The notes beneath the pieces were generated by a model. That model was given only the letters and a program-made list of their open reading frames with translations. It had not been told where the DNA came from and searched no databases. Source: JADFOJ01 sp041580235 (GTDB lineage Bacteria > Planctomycetota > Phycisphaerae > Phycisphaerales > SM1A02). Taken from it: a stretch of DNA of 64,000 nt. Position numbers and translations under genes: made by a program. Each line of letters starts with the position of its first letter. The stretch's first letter is position 1. The DNA lies in NCBI GenBank assembly GCA_041580235.1, contig JBFGEG010000002.1, positions 20,067-84,066 of the forward strand, given 5' to 3'. This document shows, piece by piece, positions 34,701-42,816 of this stretch.

Positions 34701-35864
34701 TCACGCGGCCGCCGCGGGCCCGATGATGGGTGTCCCGCACTCGGGGCACCGGTCCGCGGTGGACCCGTACAGCAGGTACCCGCACTGGCCGCACGAGGGC
34801 TGCTCGGCCTTCACCTCGAGCCTGAGACCGCATGCATTGCAGGCGGACGGACCGAGCGGAACGATCTGCTTCCTCGCGCAGCGCGGGCAGTACAGCGTGA
34901 CGCTGCGAAGCTCGCGGGGCAGATCCTGCGCGTCGTGGCGACGGTTGAGCCGGGCCAGGATGCTGAGGGCCATGGCGCCGCACGCGGTCAGGATGGAGCA
35001 CGCGGCGGCCGCCCGCGCCATCATCTCCTCCTCGAAACCCCAGACGAGCATCGCCCACAGCCACGCCGAGACCGCGCCGGCGATCAGCGTCACGAGGCGT
35101 ATCCAGCGATGCTCGCCCTTGAGCTCGATACGCAGCAGCGGGTTGGCCAGCGCTACCCAGAACGCGACGGCGATGAACAGGGCCAGCAGATCGTCGTTGC
35201 GGATCGCACCGGCCCAGATGTCGCCCACCGCCAGCCACGCCGCGACGACCGCGGACACCACGCCGGCCCACCGCCAGTGACGGCGATCACCGCGGCCCGC
35301 GCCCACCAGCGCCGCGACCACGAGCAGCCCGAGCCCGGCCAGCGACCCCGCCGTGCCCCAGAGCTGCAGGACGGTCTCGTAAAAGGCGGACCTGGCGGTG
35401 GCCCCCCGCGGGATCCAGACCGCGACCACGGCCAGGAGAAACGACGCGGCGGTGATCACGAGACCGGTCACGCCGGCCACACGCGTCTGGGCCGAGGGCA
35501 GCATCTTGACCAGCGCCATCGCGGCGGCGATCGCGATCACCAGGATGCCTGCGGTGCCCAGGATCTCGGTCCCGTCCCAGCGGCCGGGGAGCCACCGGTG
35601 GACCTCCCAGATGAGCACCAGAAAGAGCACGAGCTCCGCCAGCACGCCGATGCTCCCGACCAGACCCGCCCCGCGTGTCCGCGGCTCGTCGACCATCGAC
35701 GTCAACCGCAGCATCAGGAGTGTCGTGAGGGCGCCGGCGAACGTGGTGGCGGTGATGCGCCACATGACATCGTTCGAGAACGCGATGGCGGCCACGGCGG
35801 TGATCGCCGTCAGCGCCAGGGCCGCGAGCATCGCCCTGAGGATGTGCTGTCGCCACGTGGACAT
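34701..35864 (-). CDS. Polytopic membrane protein with C-terminal zinc ribbons
   Basis: 387 residues. Eight or so hydrophobic helices occupy ~1-300. The C-terminal ~80 residues have paired Cys knuckles (CPRC...CNAC, then CGQC...CPEC) typical of double zinc ribbons, which in such proteins lie in the cytosol. Function unknown. It follows DUF2784 by 54 bp on the same strand and may be the last gene of the cytochrome operon or a separate unit. Confidence 0.75.
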   Translation of the reverse strand: MSTWRQHILRAMLAALALTAITAVAAIAFSNDVMWRITATTFAGALTTLLMLRLTSMVDEPRTRGAGLVGSIGVLAELVLFLVLIWEVHRWLPGRWDGTEILGTAGILVIAIAAAMALVKMLPSAQTRVAGVTGLVITAASFLLAVVAVWIPRGATARSAFYETVLQLWGTAGSLAGLGLLVVAALVGAGRGDRRHWRWAGVVSAVVAAWLAVGDIWAGAIRNDDLLALFIAVAFWVALANPLLRIELKGEHRWIRLVTLIAGAVSAWLWAMLVWGFEEEMMARAAAACSILTACGAMALSILARLNRRHDAQDLPRELRSVTLYCPRCARKQIVPLGPSACNACGLRLEVKAEQPSCGQCGYLLYGSTADRCPECGTPIIGPAAAA

Positions 35865-35918
35865 GACCGGGTCGTATCGGCCGAACCGGAGCCGTCGTTG
35901 AGGGCGGGGCGTGGGTCA

Positions 35919-36344
35919 TCAAGCCCGGGGGACGGGTGGTGAGGCCCGCCGCTGCCGGCGCCATCGCGGCGGGACGAGCAGGAGCGTCGCGATCACCAGC
36001 CCGGCGAACAGCACGTAGATCGTGGCGAAGACCCACGCGGGCAGCTCGTAGTAAATCACCCCTCTCACGAGACGACCGACAAAGGAGATGTCGTGCTCGA
36101 CCTGCTGGCCGGCCTTCTCCCGCATGGCGTGCTCCCACTCCGTCAGCGGGCAGAGCACCCCCGCCACTGCGTCCACGGCGACGATCACGATGGCCAGCAC
36201 ATGCAGCGACCGGAAGACCGGGTTGCGCACCCACCGCCAGCGAAGCCGGGCCCCCACGAGCACCGCCGCCTCGCCTCCGACAACGAAGACGATGAACAGA
36301 AGGTGCACCACGACGATCACGTCGGCGAGCAGCGCGTAACCCAT
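35919..36344 (-). CDS. DUF2784 membrane protein
   Basis: 141 residues with four hydrophobic helices. The family signature CPLTEWEHAMREKAGQQVEH is present after helix 2-3. Role unknown; members are frequent in planctomycetes and proteobacteria. It starts 33 bp after the pentaheme cytochrome gene, so it is probably in the same operon. Confidence 0.8.
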   Translation of the reverse strand: MGYALLADVIVVVHLLFIVFVVGGEAAVLVGARLRWRWVRNPVFRSLHVLAIVIVAVDAVAGVLCPLTEWEHAMREKAGQQVEHDISFVGRLVRGVIYYELPAWVFATIYVLFAGLVIATLLLVPPRWRRQRRASPPVPRA

Positions 36345-36377
36345 GTCGTCTCCGGACTGTCAATCCCCACGTCGCGA

Positions 36378-37295
36378 TCAGCCGGACGGGCTCGGACTCC
36401 TGGGGTGAAGAAAGCTGTGGCGGTAGTACACCAGAAGCCCCGCGAACACCAGCAGCATCGCCGTCACCGCGGCCCCGTTCCACGCCTGCCGCCGCTGGGC
36501 TGACCGCAGCCGGGTCACCATCTCGTGGGTGGCCGTGGTGCGCTGCACCGTCTGGTTGATCTCCCCTACGAAATTGCTGATCTCGAGCATATTGAAACTG
36601 TGGAAGATCTGCCGCAGCCGGGAGCGAACCTCGCGGGCCTGGTGGTGCAGCTGCTCGAGCTCGAGGCTGCGATAGCCCCACCCTTCGAGCTCGGCGTAGA
36701 GCGCGCCGGAGGTCTGTATGTGCTGCTCCGTCTCGACGAGCAGACTCTTGATCCGGGTCACGGTCTCCATCGAAGACGCGAGATGGCAGGGGCTGCACCG
36801 CCCGCCCTCGTCCCGACCGCGCGTATCGATCAGGGCAAGCGTGGGATCCTCGATCAGGTGTGACCCCTGTCCGTGACAGTACAGGCACGTGGGGTCGCCG
36901 AACTCGCCGTGCGGGCTGCCCAGGTGCTTCTCCTTGATGTCCGCGTGGCACTTGCCGCAGAAATAGGACACGCTGCGACCGCGGCCGGGGCTGACGAACA
37001 TCCCCTGGGGGCGGTGCATGAACATGAACTCGGGGTCGCGCTGCAGGTGAGCGGCTTTCTTCCAGTCCTCGTCGGACGCGAACTCTTCCCGTTGCGCGGC
37101 CGGGTTGCCCCCGTGGCATCCTTCGCAGCCCACGCCCGCGTCGTAGTGCATGCTGCGCTTCCACTCCAGCTCGACGATCTCGCTGGAGCGGCCCTGCAGA
37201 TCACGATGGCACTGCACGCACGCGTTGCTGGCGAAGGGATCCTCGGCCGGCGTGACCCCGCCCAGAAGCGTCACCAGCGCAGCGGCGCGGATCAT
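36378..37295 (-). CDS. Pentaheme c-type cytochrome with C-terminal membrane anchor
   Basis: 305 residues from ATG 37295. Signal peptide ~1-18. Five CxxCH heme sites: CVQCH, CEGCH, CGKCH, CLYCH and CSPCH, all in ~25-155. A helical, partly coiled segment (~165-255) follows, then one membrane helix (VTAMLLVFAGLLVYYR). Periplasmic electron carrier anchored to the inner membrane. The ATG overlaps the stop of the cytochrome b C-terminal gene (ATGA). It likely receives electrons from the Rieske/cytochrome b part (inference). Confidence 0.88.
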   Translation of the reverse strand: MIRAAALVTLLGGVTPAEDPFASNACVQCHRDLQGRSSEIVELEWKRSMHYDAGVGCEGCHGGNPAAQREEFASDEDWKKAAHLQRDPEFMFMHRPQGMFVSPGRGRSVSYFCGKCHADIKEKHLGSPHGEFGDPTCLYCHGQGSHLIEDPTLALIDTRGRDEGGRCSPCHLASSMETVTRIKSLLVETEQHIQTSGALYAELEGWGYRSLELEQLHHQAREVRSRLRQIFHSFNMLEISNFVGEINQTVQRTTATHEMVTRLRSAQRRQAWNGAAVTAMLLVFAGLLVYYRHSFLHPRSPSPSG

Positions 37296-37933
37296 GGACG
37301 CACCTCCTGCCCGGCGGGCGGCGGCGCATCGTCGAGCGTCGCGCGGATCATGCGGCGCTCGTGGGCGATCAGCGCGTAGAACACGACCAGCGCCGACGCA
37401 ATCACGATGAACAGCACGAGCCGATGCCAGAGGTAGACGGCGAAGGAGACCGGCTGCTCCCCCTCTTCCCCGTGCTCGGCCGGCCAGCCTCCCCAGACCG
37501 TGAGAACGATGAAGCCGACGATGACGGCGGTGACCACGAGGCGATACGTCCAGCCGGGACGGCGGTGGGCGTTGCGCCGGTACCAGAAGGGCAGCACCAG
37601 GATCACCGTGACCCCGACGATCTGGCCCAGCACGCCCAGCGTCTTGCCGCTGATGCCAAGCAGCTCGGTCGGCATCAGCTTGAGCACCTCGTAGGAAGCC
37701 AGAAAATACCACTCCGGCTTGATGCCGACCGGCGTCGTTCCGTACGGGTCCGCCGGCTCCTCCGCGTGCAGCATGCCGTGGAGCCCGAACATGTCGAGCA
37801 CCACGGGCAGGATGGCGAACACCATGATCACGGCCAGCGTGCAGAGCACCGCCGTGCCCATCTTCATGATCTCGTTGGGCCAGAAGGGCTCCAGCTGATC
37901 GGGTCGGTACTGCCGGCGATAGTCGACACCCAT
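37292..37933 (-). CDS. Cytochrome b, C-terminal half (subunit IV-like)
   Basis: 213 residues. Three or more membrane helices. GIKPEWYFLASYEVLKLMP contains the PEWY quinol-oxidation (Qo) motif of cytochrome b subunit IV/PetD. It completes the split cytochrome b whose first half is the upstream gene (9-bp gap). Its TGA overlaps the ATG of the pentaheme cytochrome gene. The C-terminal part adds about two helices and a cytosolic tail (DDAPPPAGQ). Confidence 0.88.
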   Translation of the reverse strand: MGVDYRRQYRPDQLEPFWPNEIMKMGTAVLCTLAVIMVFAILPVVLDMFGLHGMLHAEEPADPYGTTPVGIKPEWYFLASYEVLKLMPTELLGISGKTLGVLGQIVGVTVILVLPFWYRRNAHRRPGWTYRLVVTAVIVGFIVLTVWGGWPAEHGEEGEQPVSFAVYLWHRLVLFIVIASALVVFYALIAHERRMIRATLDDAPPPAGQEVRP

Positions 37934-37942
37934 GGCGGTTTC

Positions 37943-38614
37943 CTAGAGCGGCCGCGAGATTCCCGTGCGGCGGATCATGGCGAAGTGCCCCAGCATCAGC
38001 AGGATGGCGACGGCGGGCAGAACCCACACGTGCAGGGCGAAGAAGAAGCCCAGGGTCTCCCCCGTGATGTTGTCGCCGCGGCGGAGCCAGATCATGATCG
38101 CCTCTCCGATCAGAGGCAGCCCTCCGGGGATCTCCGTACCCACCTGCGCACCCCAGTAGCTGAGCTGGGTCCAGGGAAGCAGGTAGCCGGTGAAGGCCAG
38201 CCCCAGCGTGAGGCCAAAGAGCATCACGCCGCTCAGCCAGTGCAGCTCGCGCGGCTTGCGGAAGATCTTGTAGTAGGCGACACGCGCCATGTGCATGATC
38301 ACGAGCACGATCATGAGGTTCGCTCCGACCACGTGGATGCGCTGCACGAGCCAGCCCATGGGGACGTTGGACTTGATGAAGGTCACGCTGTCCCACGCCG
38401 CTTCCGGCGTCGGCTTGTAGTACATGAGCAGGAGCATCCCCGTGAACAGCTGCACAAGAAAGACCATGAAGGCGAGGCCGCCGAAGCAGCCGGCCCAGCT
38501 CAGCGTCCGCGGGACCTGCTTTTTCGTGACGTTCTTCTCGATAAGCGGCCGGAGCTCGTATCGCTCGTCGAACCACTGTTCCGTGGCGACCCGCAATCGT
38601 CGGAGGGTGTGCAT
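37943..38614 (-). CDS. Cytochrome b, N-terminal half (b6-type)
   Basis: 223 residues from ATG 38614. Four membrane helices. The four heme-ligand His lie in IHVVGANLMIVLVIMH (spacing 14) and HVWVLPAVAILLMLGH (spacing 15), the b6f-type spacing. GCFGGLAFMVFLVQ aligns with b6 around Cys35 (YCLGG...CFLVQ), so the Cys that binds heme cn (ci) covalently seems to be kept. Forms the quinone-reactive core with the next gene. Rieske gene lies directly upstream. Confidence 0.9.
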   Translation of the reverse strand: MHTLRRLRVATEQWFDERYELRPLIEKNVTKKQVPRTLSWAGCFGGLAFMVFLVQLFTGMLLLMYYKPTPEAAWDSVTFIKSNVPMGWLVQRIHVVGANLMIVLVIMHMARVAYYKIFRKPRELHWLSGVMLFGLTLGLAFTGYLLPWTQLSYWGAQVGTEIPGGLPLIGEAIMIWLRRGDNITGETLGFFFALHVWVLPAVAILLMLGHFAMIRRTGISRPL

Positions 38615-38616
38615 CG

Positions 38617-39045
38617 TCAACTCACGATGATGACGCCGTCCTTGACATCGAACGGAATCTGCTTCAAGGGCACGTTGACGGGTCCGCTCACGATCCCGCC
38701 GGTCGAATCAAAGATCGCGCCGTGACACGGGCAGCGAAAGACGGCCGCCGCGGCGTCCCAGATGACGCTGCACCCCAGGTGCGTGCACGACGCGCTCAGA
38801 ACCAGCGGCCCCTGCTCGTTCACGAGCACGACGATCGGCCGCCCCCGGATCTGTGCATAGTGCGCCTGCCCCGGCGGCAGCTGCTCAAGCGGGAGCTCGA
38901 CCGGCTTCTCGGCGGCCAGACGCTGCGGGAAGGCAAGGAACGTGAGAACCGGATAGCCGACGGCGGCGACCGACCCCGCGCCGAGACAGCCGATGCAGGC
39001 CTTGCAGAAGGTGCGTCGCCGGCAGGGCTCCACGTCCTGGCTCAT
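38617..39045 (-). CDS. Rieske [2Fe-2S] protein with Tat-type anchor
   Basis: 142 residues. Cluster-binding boxes CTHLGC and CPCHG (near residues 87 and 106) are intact. The N-terminus RRRTFCKACIGCLGAGSVAA has the RRxFxK twin-arginine pattern, so it is probably exported folded by Tat and anchored by its uncleaved helix, as in other bc complexes. The anchor has two unusual Cys (CKACIGC). Electron acceptor from quinol at Qo, passing to c-type hemes. The ATG overlaps the stop of the redoxin-TPR gene. Confidence 0.9.
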   Translation of the reverse strand: MSQDVEPCRRRTFCKACIGCLGAGSVAAVGYPVLTFLAFPQRLAAEKPVELPLEQLPPGQAHYAQIRGRPIVVLVNEQGPLVLSASCTHLGCSVIWDAAAAVFRCPCHGAIFDSTGGIVSGPVNVPLKQIPFDVKDGVIIVS

Positions 39046-40091
39046 CCGGGCGTCTCCCTGGCCCGGACATCCCAGGCTCCGCGCTGGCTCATCAGGTGCT
39101 CCGCCGCCGTCCGGAAGCTGGCGGCCGCCTCCTCGATCTCGCTGCGCTGCTGGTGAAGCAACCCCATCAGGTAGTGAGCACGCGGCTCACTGGGATGACT
39201 CGAGAGGACGCCGCGGAGCGTCGTCTCGGCCTCGGCGACCTCCGCGCCGCCGCGCAGCACCTGCACGTACGCGAGCCCCAGCCGCGCGTCCACCGACTTC
39301 GGCACCGAGATCAGCACGGTGCGGAACTCCAGCTCCGCCTCCGCCAGCCGCCCCCGCTGCAGTTGCAGGATGCCCAGGCCGATCCGCGCCGGGGCGTACG
39401 TCGGCACGGTCTCCAGCGCCTCGACGTACTTCTCCTCGGCCACCTCGGGCAGGCCGCGGCGCACCAGCTGGCGGGCGAGGCTCGTGAGGCGGACGGCCCG
39501 GGTCTGCTCGGGGCTGACCGCCGAGGCCGCCGCGGGGTCGAGGCTCTTGTCGAATTGCTCGGCGCTGAGCAATCCCTCCGAGACCAGCATGGCGTCCAGC
39601 GAGACGTCCTTGAACCGGCCGATGTAACCCGCCTGGGCGTGCACGATCCGACCGGCCCCGTCCACCACGACCACGCTGGGGATCACCGCCACCCGGTATG
39701 CGCCGAAGGCGCGCCGGTTCTCGTCATGGAGGATTCGCCAGGTGAGATCTGCGTCAGCCGCACGCGCTGCCAGCGCTTCACGCGGCGCGTTCTGCCCCAC
39801 GATCAGCAGAGGGGTGATCGATCGGTCCTCGATCCTGTCGTCGTCCAGGACCCCTTGAATGTCGGCGTACGCCGAGAGCGTCTTCTCGTGGAACAGCTCG
39901 CCGAAGAGCAGCACCACCGTCCGGCCGCCGAAATCCTCCAGCCGCGCCTCCTCGCCGTCAAGGTCGGGCAGGGCGATGGCCGGTGCCTCCATTCCGCGTT
40001 TCAGATGAATGACGGCGGCGGCGGGGCCGGCCATCCACGCCGCCAGCGCGATCGCGGGCACGATCCCGCACACGATGCGACGTCGAGTCAT
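39042..40091 (-). CDS. Redoxin-like domain plus TPR, exported, lacking the CxxC
   Basis: 349 residues. Signal peptide ~1-26. Residues ~30-170 have the AhpC/TSA-redoxin fold pattern (MEAPAIALPDLDGEEARLED; FGAYRVAVIPSVVVVDGAGR with the cis-Pro). Where the active-site Cys should be, the sequence is LLFGELFHEKTL, with no Cys. Residues ~200-330 are TPR-like helices. It may be a periplasmic assembly factor or scaffold for the cytochromes and not an oxidoreductase (inference). ATGA overlaps on both sides tie it into the operon. Confidence 0.8.
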   Translation of the reverse strand: MTRRRIVCGIVPAIALAAWMAGPAAAVIHLKRGMEAPAIALPDLDGEEARLEDFGGRTVVLLFGELFHEKTLSAYADIQGVLDDDRIEDRSITPLLIVGQNAPREALAARAADADLTWRILHDENRRAFGAYRVAVIPSVVVVDGAGRIVHAQAGYIGRFKDVSLDAMLVSEGLLSAEQFDKSLDPAAASAVSPEQTRAVRLTSLARQLVRRGLPEVAEEKYVEALETVPTYAPARIGLGILQLQRGRLAEAELEFRTVLISVPKSVDARLGLAYVQVLRGGAEVAEAETTLRGVLSSHPSEPRAHYLMGLLHQQRSEIEEAAASFRTAAEHLMSQRGAWDVRARETPG

Positions 40092-41515
40092 GGTTCACCT
40101 CTCCCCGCGCCGGATGGGGCCGGGGGCGTCAGCGGCATCGGGCCGCGGTCGTAGTGCTGTGTCGCGTGGCAGCCCGGCGTGCAGCTGCCGCCGGTGTCGG
40201 TCTGGAGAAACCGGATCTCCAGCGCCCAACCCTTGCTGCCAAAAGGAACCGAGTCCCGGATGTGGAACGGGTTGCTCGAGGCGTGGACCTCGTGACAGGC
40301 GCGGCAGGTGCGTCCTTTTCGGCGGTTGACGTGCAGCCAGTGCAGGTTTCGGTCGCCGTCACGAAAGCGGGTCAGCCCCGTCCCCTGCTCGGTCTCGACG
40401 AGCTGGGGGATGTGGCACTCGAAGCACAGCTCGTACCGCTTCGGCTCGAACGGCGCGTAGAACTCGGGCGGGTACGCCTTACGAAGCAGCTGCGTGTGGT
40501 CGGCCGCGTGCGGCTCGTGACAGGCCGTGCACGCCCCCTCGAGAATCGGCCCGTGGTGATGCTCGTTGTCGCGGAGCAGGGCCATCATGTTGGTCAGGCT
40601 TCGGCCGCCGGTCGTCGACAGCGACCCGTCGTGACACCCGACGCACAGGGCCGTCTGGCCGTCACGCTGCATCGCGGGCAGGTCCGAGCCGTGAGCGCTG
40701 TGACAGGCCAGGCATCCGCCCGGCTCGCTCGCCGCGCCATGCACGACCTGGCGGCTCTGCAGCGCCGAGCGGACGTCCTCGTGGCACGTGTAGCACAACC
40801 CCGGTGAATCCTCATGCAGCTGGTAGTGGACATCCGACGCGTGCGCGTCGTGGCAGATGAGGCAGCTGTCCTCGACCGGCTGGTGGGGGTAGCGGTGCTC
40901 CCGGCCGTTTGACGGGGCCATCTCCGCGTGGCAGCCGAGGCACAGCTGCCGGGGGGGCTCTGTGAGCAGCATCGGCTCCCACGACGAGTGGGCGTCGTGG
41001 CAGAGGATGCACGCGCCGGCGGCGACGGGACCGTGGACGAACTTGCTCGCGCCTTCATCGTGATGGCAGCTCAGGCACAGTCCCCGCACCGGATCGGCCA
41101 CGAGCATCATCTGGTGGTCGGAGCCGTGGGGATCGTGGCACCCCGTGCAGTTGCCCTGCCGGACCGGCTCATGGGCGTACGTGCGGTGCGGGAAGACGTG
41201 ACAGGTCGTGCACAGATCGGCCTGCGGCTCCGCGAGCCGGAAGCGGTGCTCGCGGGGCTCGTCGTAGGCGTGGCAGGCCATGCACTTCTGTTGGGCCGCC
41301 GGCCCGTGCATGACGGGGTGGGTGACGATCTTCGCGTGACAGCCCCCGCTGACACACGACTCCGTCCGCTCGGTCGGCCGCTGTTGAGCCCCGGCCCCCC
41401 CCGCCGCGGCCGCCAGCACCACGGCCAGCACGACCGCTGCCGGGGCCACGCCTTCCCGGCGGCCCGGTCTCCGCCAGGCGGAGGGTGGGCAATGACCAGC
41501 TTCCCGATCACGCAT
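40088..41515 (-). CDS. Multiheme c-type cytochrome with about 15 heme sites
   Basis: 475 residues from ATG 41515, with a signal peptide (VAPAAVVLAVVLAAAAGGAG). By eye there are 13 CxxCH sites (CMACH, CTTCH, CTGCH, CLSCH, CILCH, CLGCH, CLICH, CYTCH, CLACH, CVGCH, CTACH, CFECH, CRACH), plus a longer-spaced CVSGGCH near the start and CTPGCH near the end. Many are followed by HD/HA-x-H, the doubled-CXXCH pattern of DmsE/NrfB-like cytochromes. First gene of the Rieske/cytochrome b operon; likely periplasmic electron wire, in place of c1/f. Confidence 0.9.
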   Translation of the reverse strand: MRDREAGHCPPSAWRRPGRREGVAPAAVVLAVVLAAAAGGAGAQQRPTERTESCVSGGCHAKIVTHPVMHGPAAQQKCMACHAYDEPREHRFRLAEPQADLCTTCHVFPHRTYAHEPVRQGNCTGCHDPHGSDHQMMLVADPVRGLCLSCHHDEGASKFVHGPVAAGACILCHDAHSSWEPMLLTEPPRQLCLGCHAEMAPSNGREHRYPHQPVEDSCLICHDAHASDVHYQLHEDSPGLCYTCHEDVRSALQSRQVVHGAASEPGGCLACHSAHGSDLPAMQRDGQTALCVGCHDGSLSTTGGRSLTNMMALLRDNEHHHGPILEGACTACHEPHAADHTQLLRKAYPPEFYAPFEPKRYELCFECHIPQLVETEQGTGLTRFRDGDRNLHWLHVNRRKGRTCRACHEVHASSNPFHIRDSVPFGSKGWALEIRFLQTDTGGSCTPGCHATQHYDRGPMPLTPPAPSGAGRGEP

Positions 41516-41589
41516 CAATACAAGCGTGCCGCACGGTCGACCGCAGGACTACCCGTATTCCGCCCCGTTTCAGGGTTCGAGCGGCGTTT

Positions 41590-42753
41590 TCAGTACCCCG
41601 CCTGCTTGTCCACCACGTTCAGCAGCGGATCGCCCGTGCCGAAGCGGCGCAGGTTCTCGAGATAGATGGCCCGGCGACGCTCGCCCGTCAGGGCCGACCG
41701 TCCCGACACGTGGGGGGTGATCACCACGTTTCGCATGGCCCACAGCGGGTGGCCGGGCGGCAGCGGCTCGGGGTCGGTCACGTCCAGGCAGGCCCCGGCG
41801 AGATGACCGTCCCGAAGGGCCTTCACCAGGGCCGCGGTGTCGACGACCTTGCCCCGGCCGATGTTGACCAGGTACGACCCCCGCTTCATGGCCTCCAGCT
41901 CACGGTGCCCGAACATGGCGTGCGTCTGCGTGGTCAGGGGCACACACAGGATCACGACGTCGGCCTCAGGCAGAAGCCGGGCGAGATCCTCGGCTCGAGC
42001 CTGGCGGTCGACGTAGGGCGGCGGCGGCGTGTCGCTGCGGCGCGTCGCGAGCACCCGCATACCGAAGCCCTTGCCCCGCCGCGCCACCTCGGAGCCGATG
42101 CCGCCGAGCCCCACCACCAGCAGCGTTCGGTTCTGCAGCGCGATCGGCTCGGCCCCGGAGCCTCGCCGGTTCCACGTGCCGCGCTGGGCGGGATCGAGGT
42201 AGTACGGGAGATCCCGCGTCAACGCGAGCAGCATCGCGAAGGCATGGTCGGCGATGGTCGGGCCGTGGACGGCTTGCATGTTGGTCAGCACGATGCGGTC
42301 GTTGTCCGCCAGCCCGGGCACGGCCAGGTAGCGGTCCACGCCGGCGCTGGTGGACTGCACCCAACACAGCTTCTCCGCCGCCTGCAGGAACTCGACCGTG
42401 CAGTACCGGCTGTCGATACCGTGCACCTGCGGCGCCAGACGCAGCGCCTCGGCCCGCGACAGCCCGGCGATCACCCGCACGTTGGGCGCCGTCTCGCGCA
42501 GCTGCGCGAGATCCTGCTCGGCCCAGGAGCCGGCCAGGTACGTCAGCTCGACGGGCTCATCGTCCATGGGAAAGGCGATTCGGGCGTGGCGGGAAGAGCC
42601 GATCTCGTCGGCGTCCACTCGCGCGGGACCCCGGGTGTCGGCGGCCGGCGTCTGCGCCGCGAGCGGGCCCGCGAGCCCGAGGGCCAGGGCGAGCAGCGAT
42701 CCGGTGACCACGCGTCGATGGCGGGCGGCCCTGATGAGTCGATGTGCCGTCAT
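41590..42753 (-). CDS. D-2-hydroxyacid dehydrogenase with signal peptide
   Basis: 387 residues from ATG 42753. Residues 1-35 form a signal peptide with a twin arginine (HRRVVTGSLLALALGL...), then the mature enzyme. NAD-binding motif VVGLGGIGSEVARRGKGFG. The catalytic residues of the family are intact: Arg in NIGRGKVVD, Glu in DVTDPEPLP, His in ITPHVSGRS. An export signal on an NAD(P) enzyme is unusual; Tat export of a cofactor-loaded enzyme is the simplest explanation. Substrate unknown. Not clearly in the cytochrome operon, although on the same strand 74 bp upstream of it. Confidence 0.85.
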   Translation of the reverse strand: MTAHRLIRAARHRRVVTGSLLALALGLAGPLAAQTPAADTRGPARVDADEIGSSRHARIAFPMDDEPVELTYLAGSWAEQDLAQLRETAPNVRVIAGLSRAEALRLAPQVHGIDSRYCTVEFLQAAEKLCWVQSTSAGVDRYLAVPGLADNDRIVLTNMQAVHGPTIADHAFAMLLALTRDLPYYLDPAQRGTWNRRGSGAEPIALQNRTLLVVGLGGIGSEVARRGKGFGMRVLATRRSDTPPPPYVDRQARAEDLARLLPEADVVILCVPLTTQTHAMFGHRELEAMKRGSYLVNIGRGKVVDTAALVKALRDGHLAGACLDVTDPEPLPPGHPLWAMRNVVITPHVSGRSALTGERRRAIYLENLRRFGTGDPLLNVVDKQAGY

Positions 42754-42782
42754 CTCGACAGAGCATAGCAACCCCCGGGCCC

Positions 42783-42788
42783 TATACT
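42783..42788 (+). promoter_or_regulatory. -10-like TATACT before choice-of-anchor-B gene
   Basis: TATACT lies 28 bases before the ATG at 42817, a five-of-six match to TATAAT. The -35 is weak. Confidence 0.4.
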
Positions 42789-42803
42789 GTGTGCCGTCGA
42801 ACC

Positions 42804-42808
42804 GGAGG
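42804..42808 (+). promoter_or_regulatory. Shine-Dalgarno GGAGG favouring ATG 42817
   Basis: GGAGG is 8 bases from ATG 42817 and 5 from the overlapping GTG at 42814, so the ATG is preferred. Confidence 0.6.
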
Positions 42809-42816
42809 ATCGCGTG

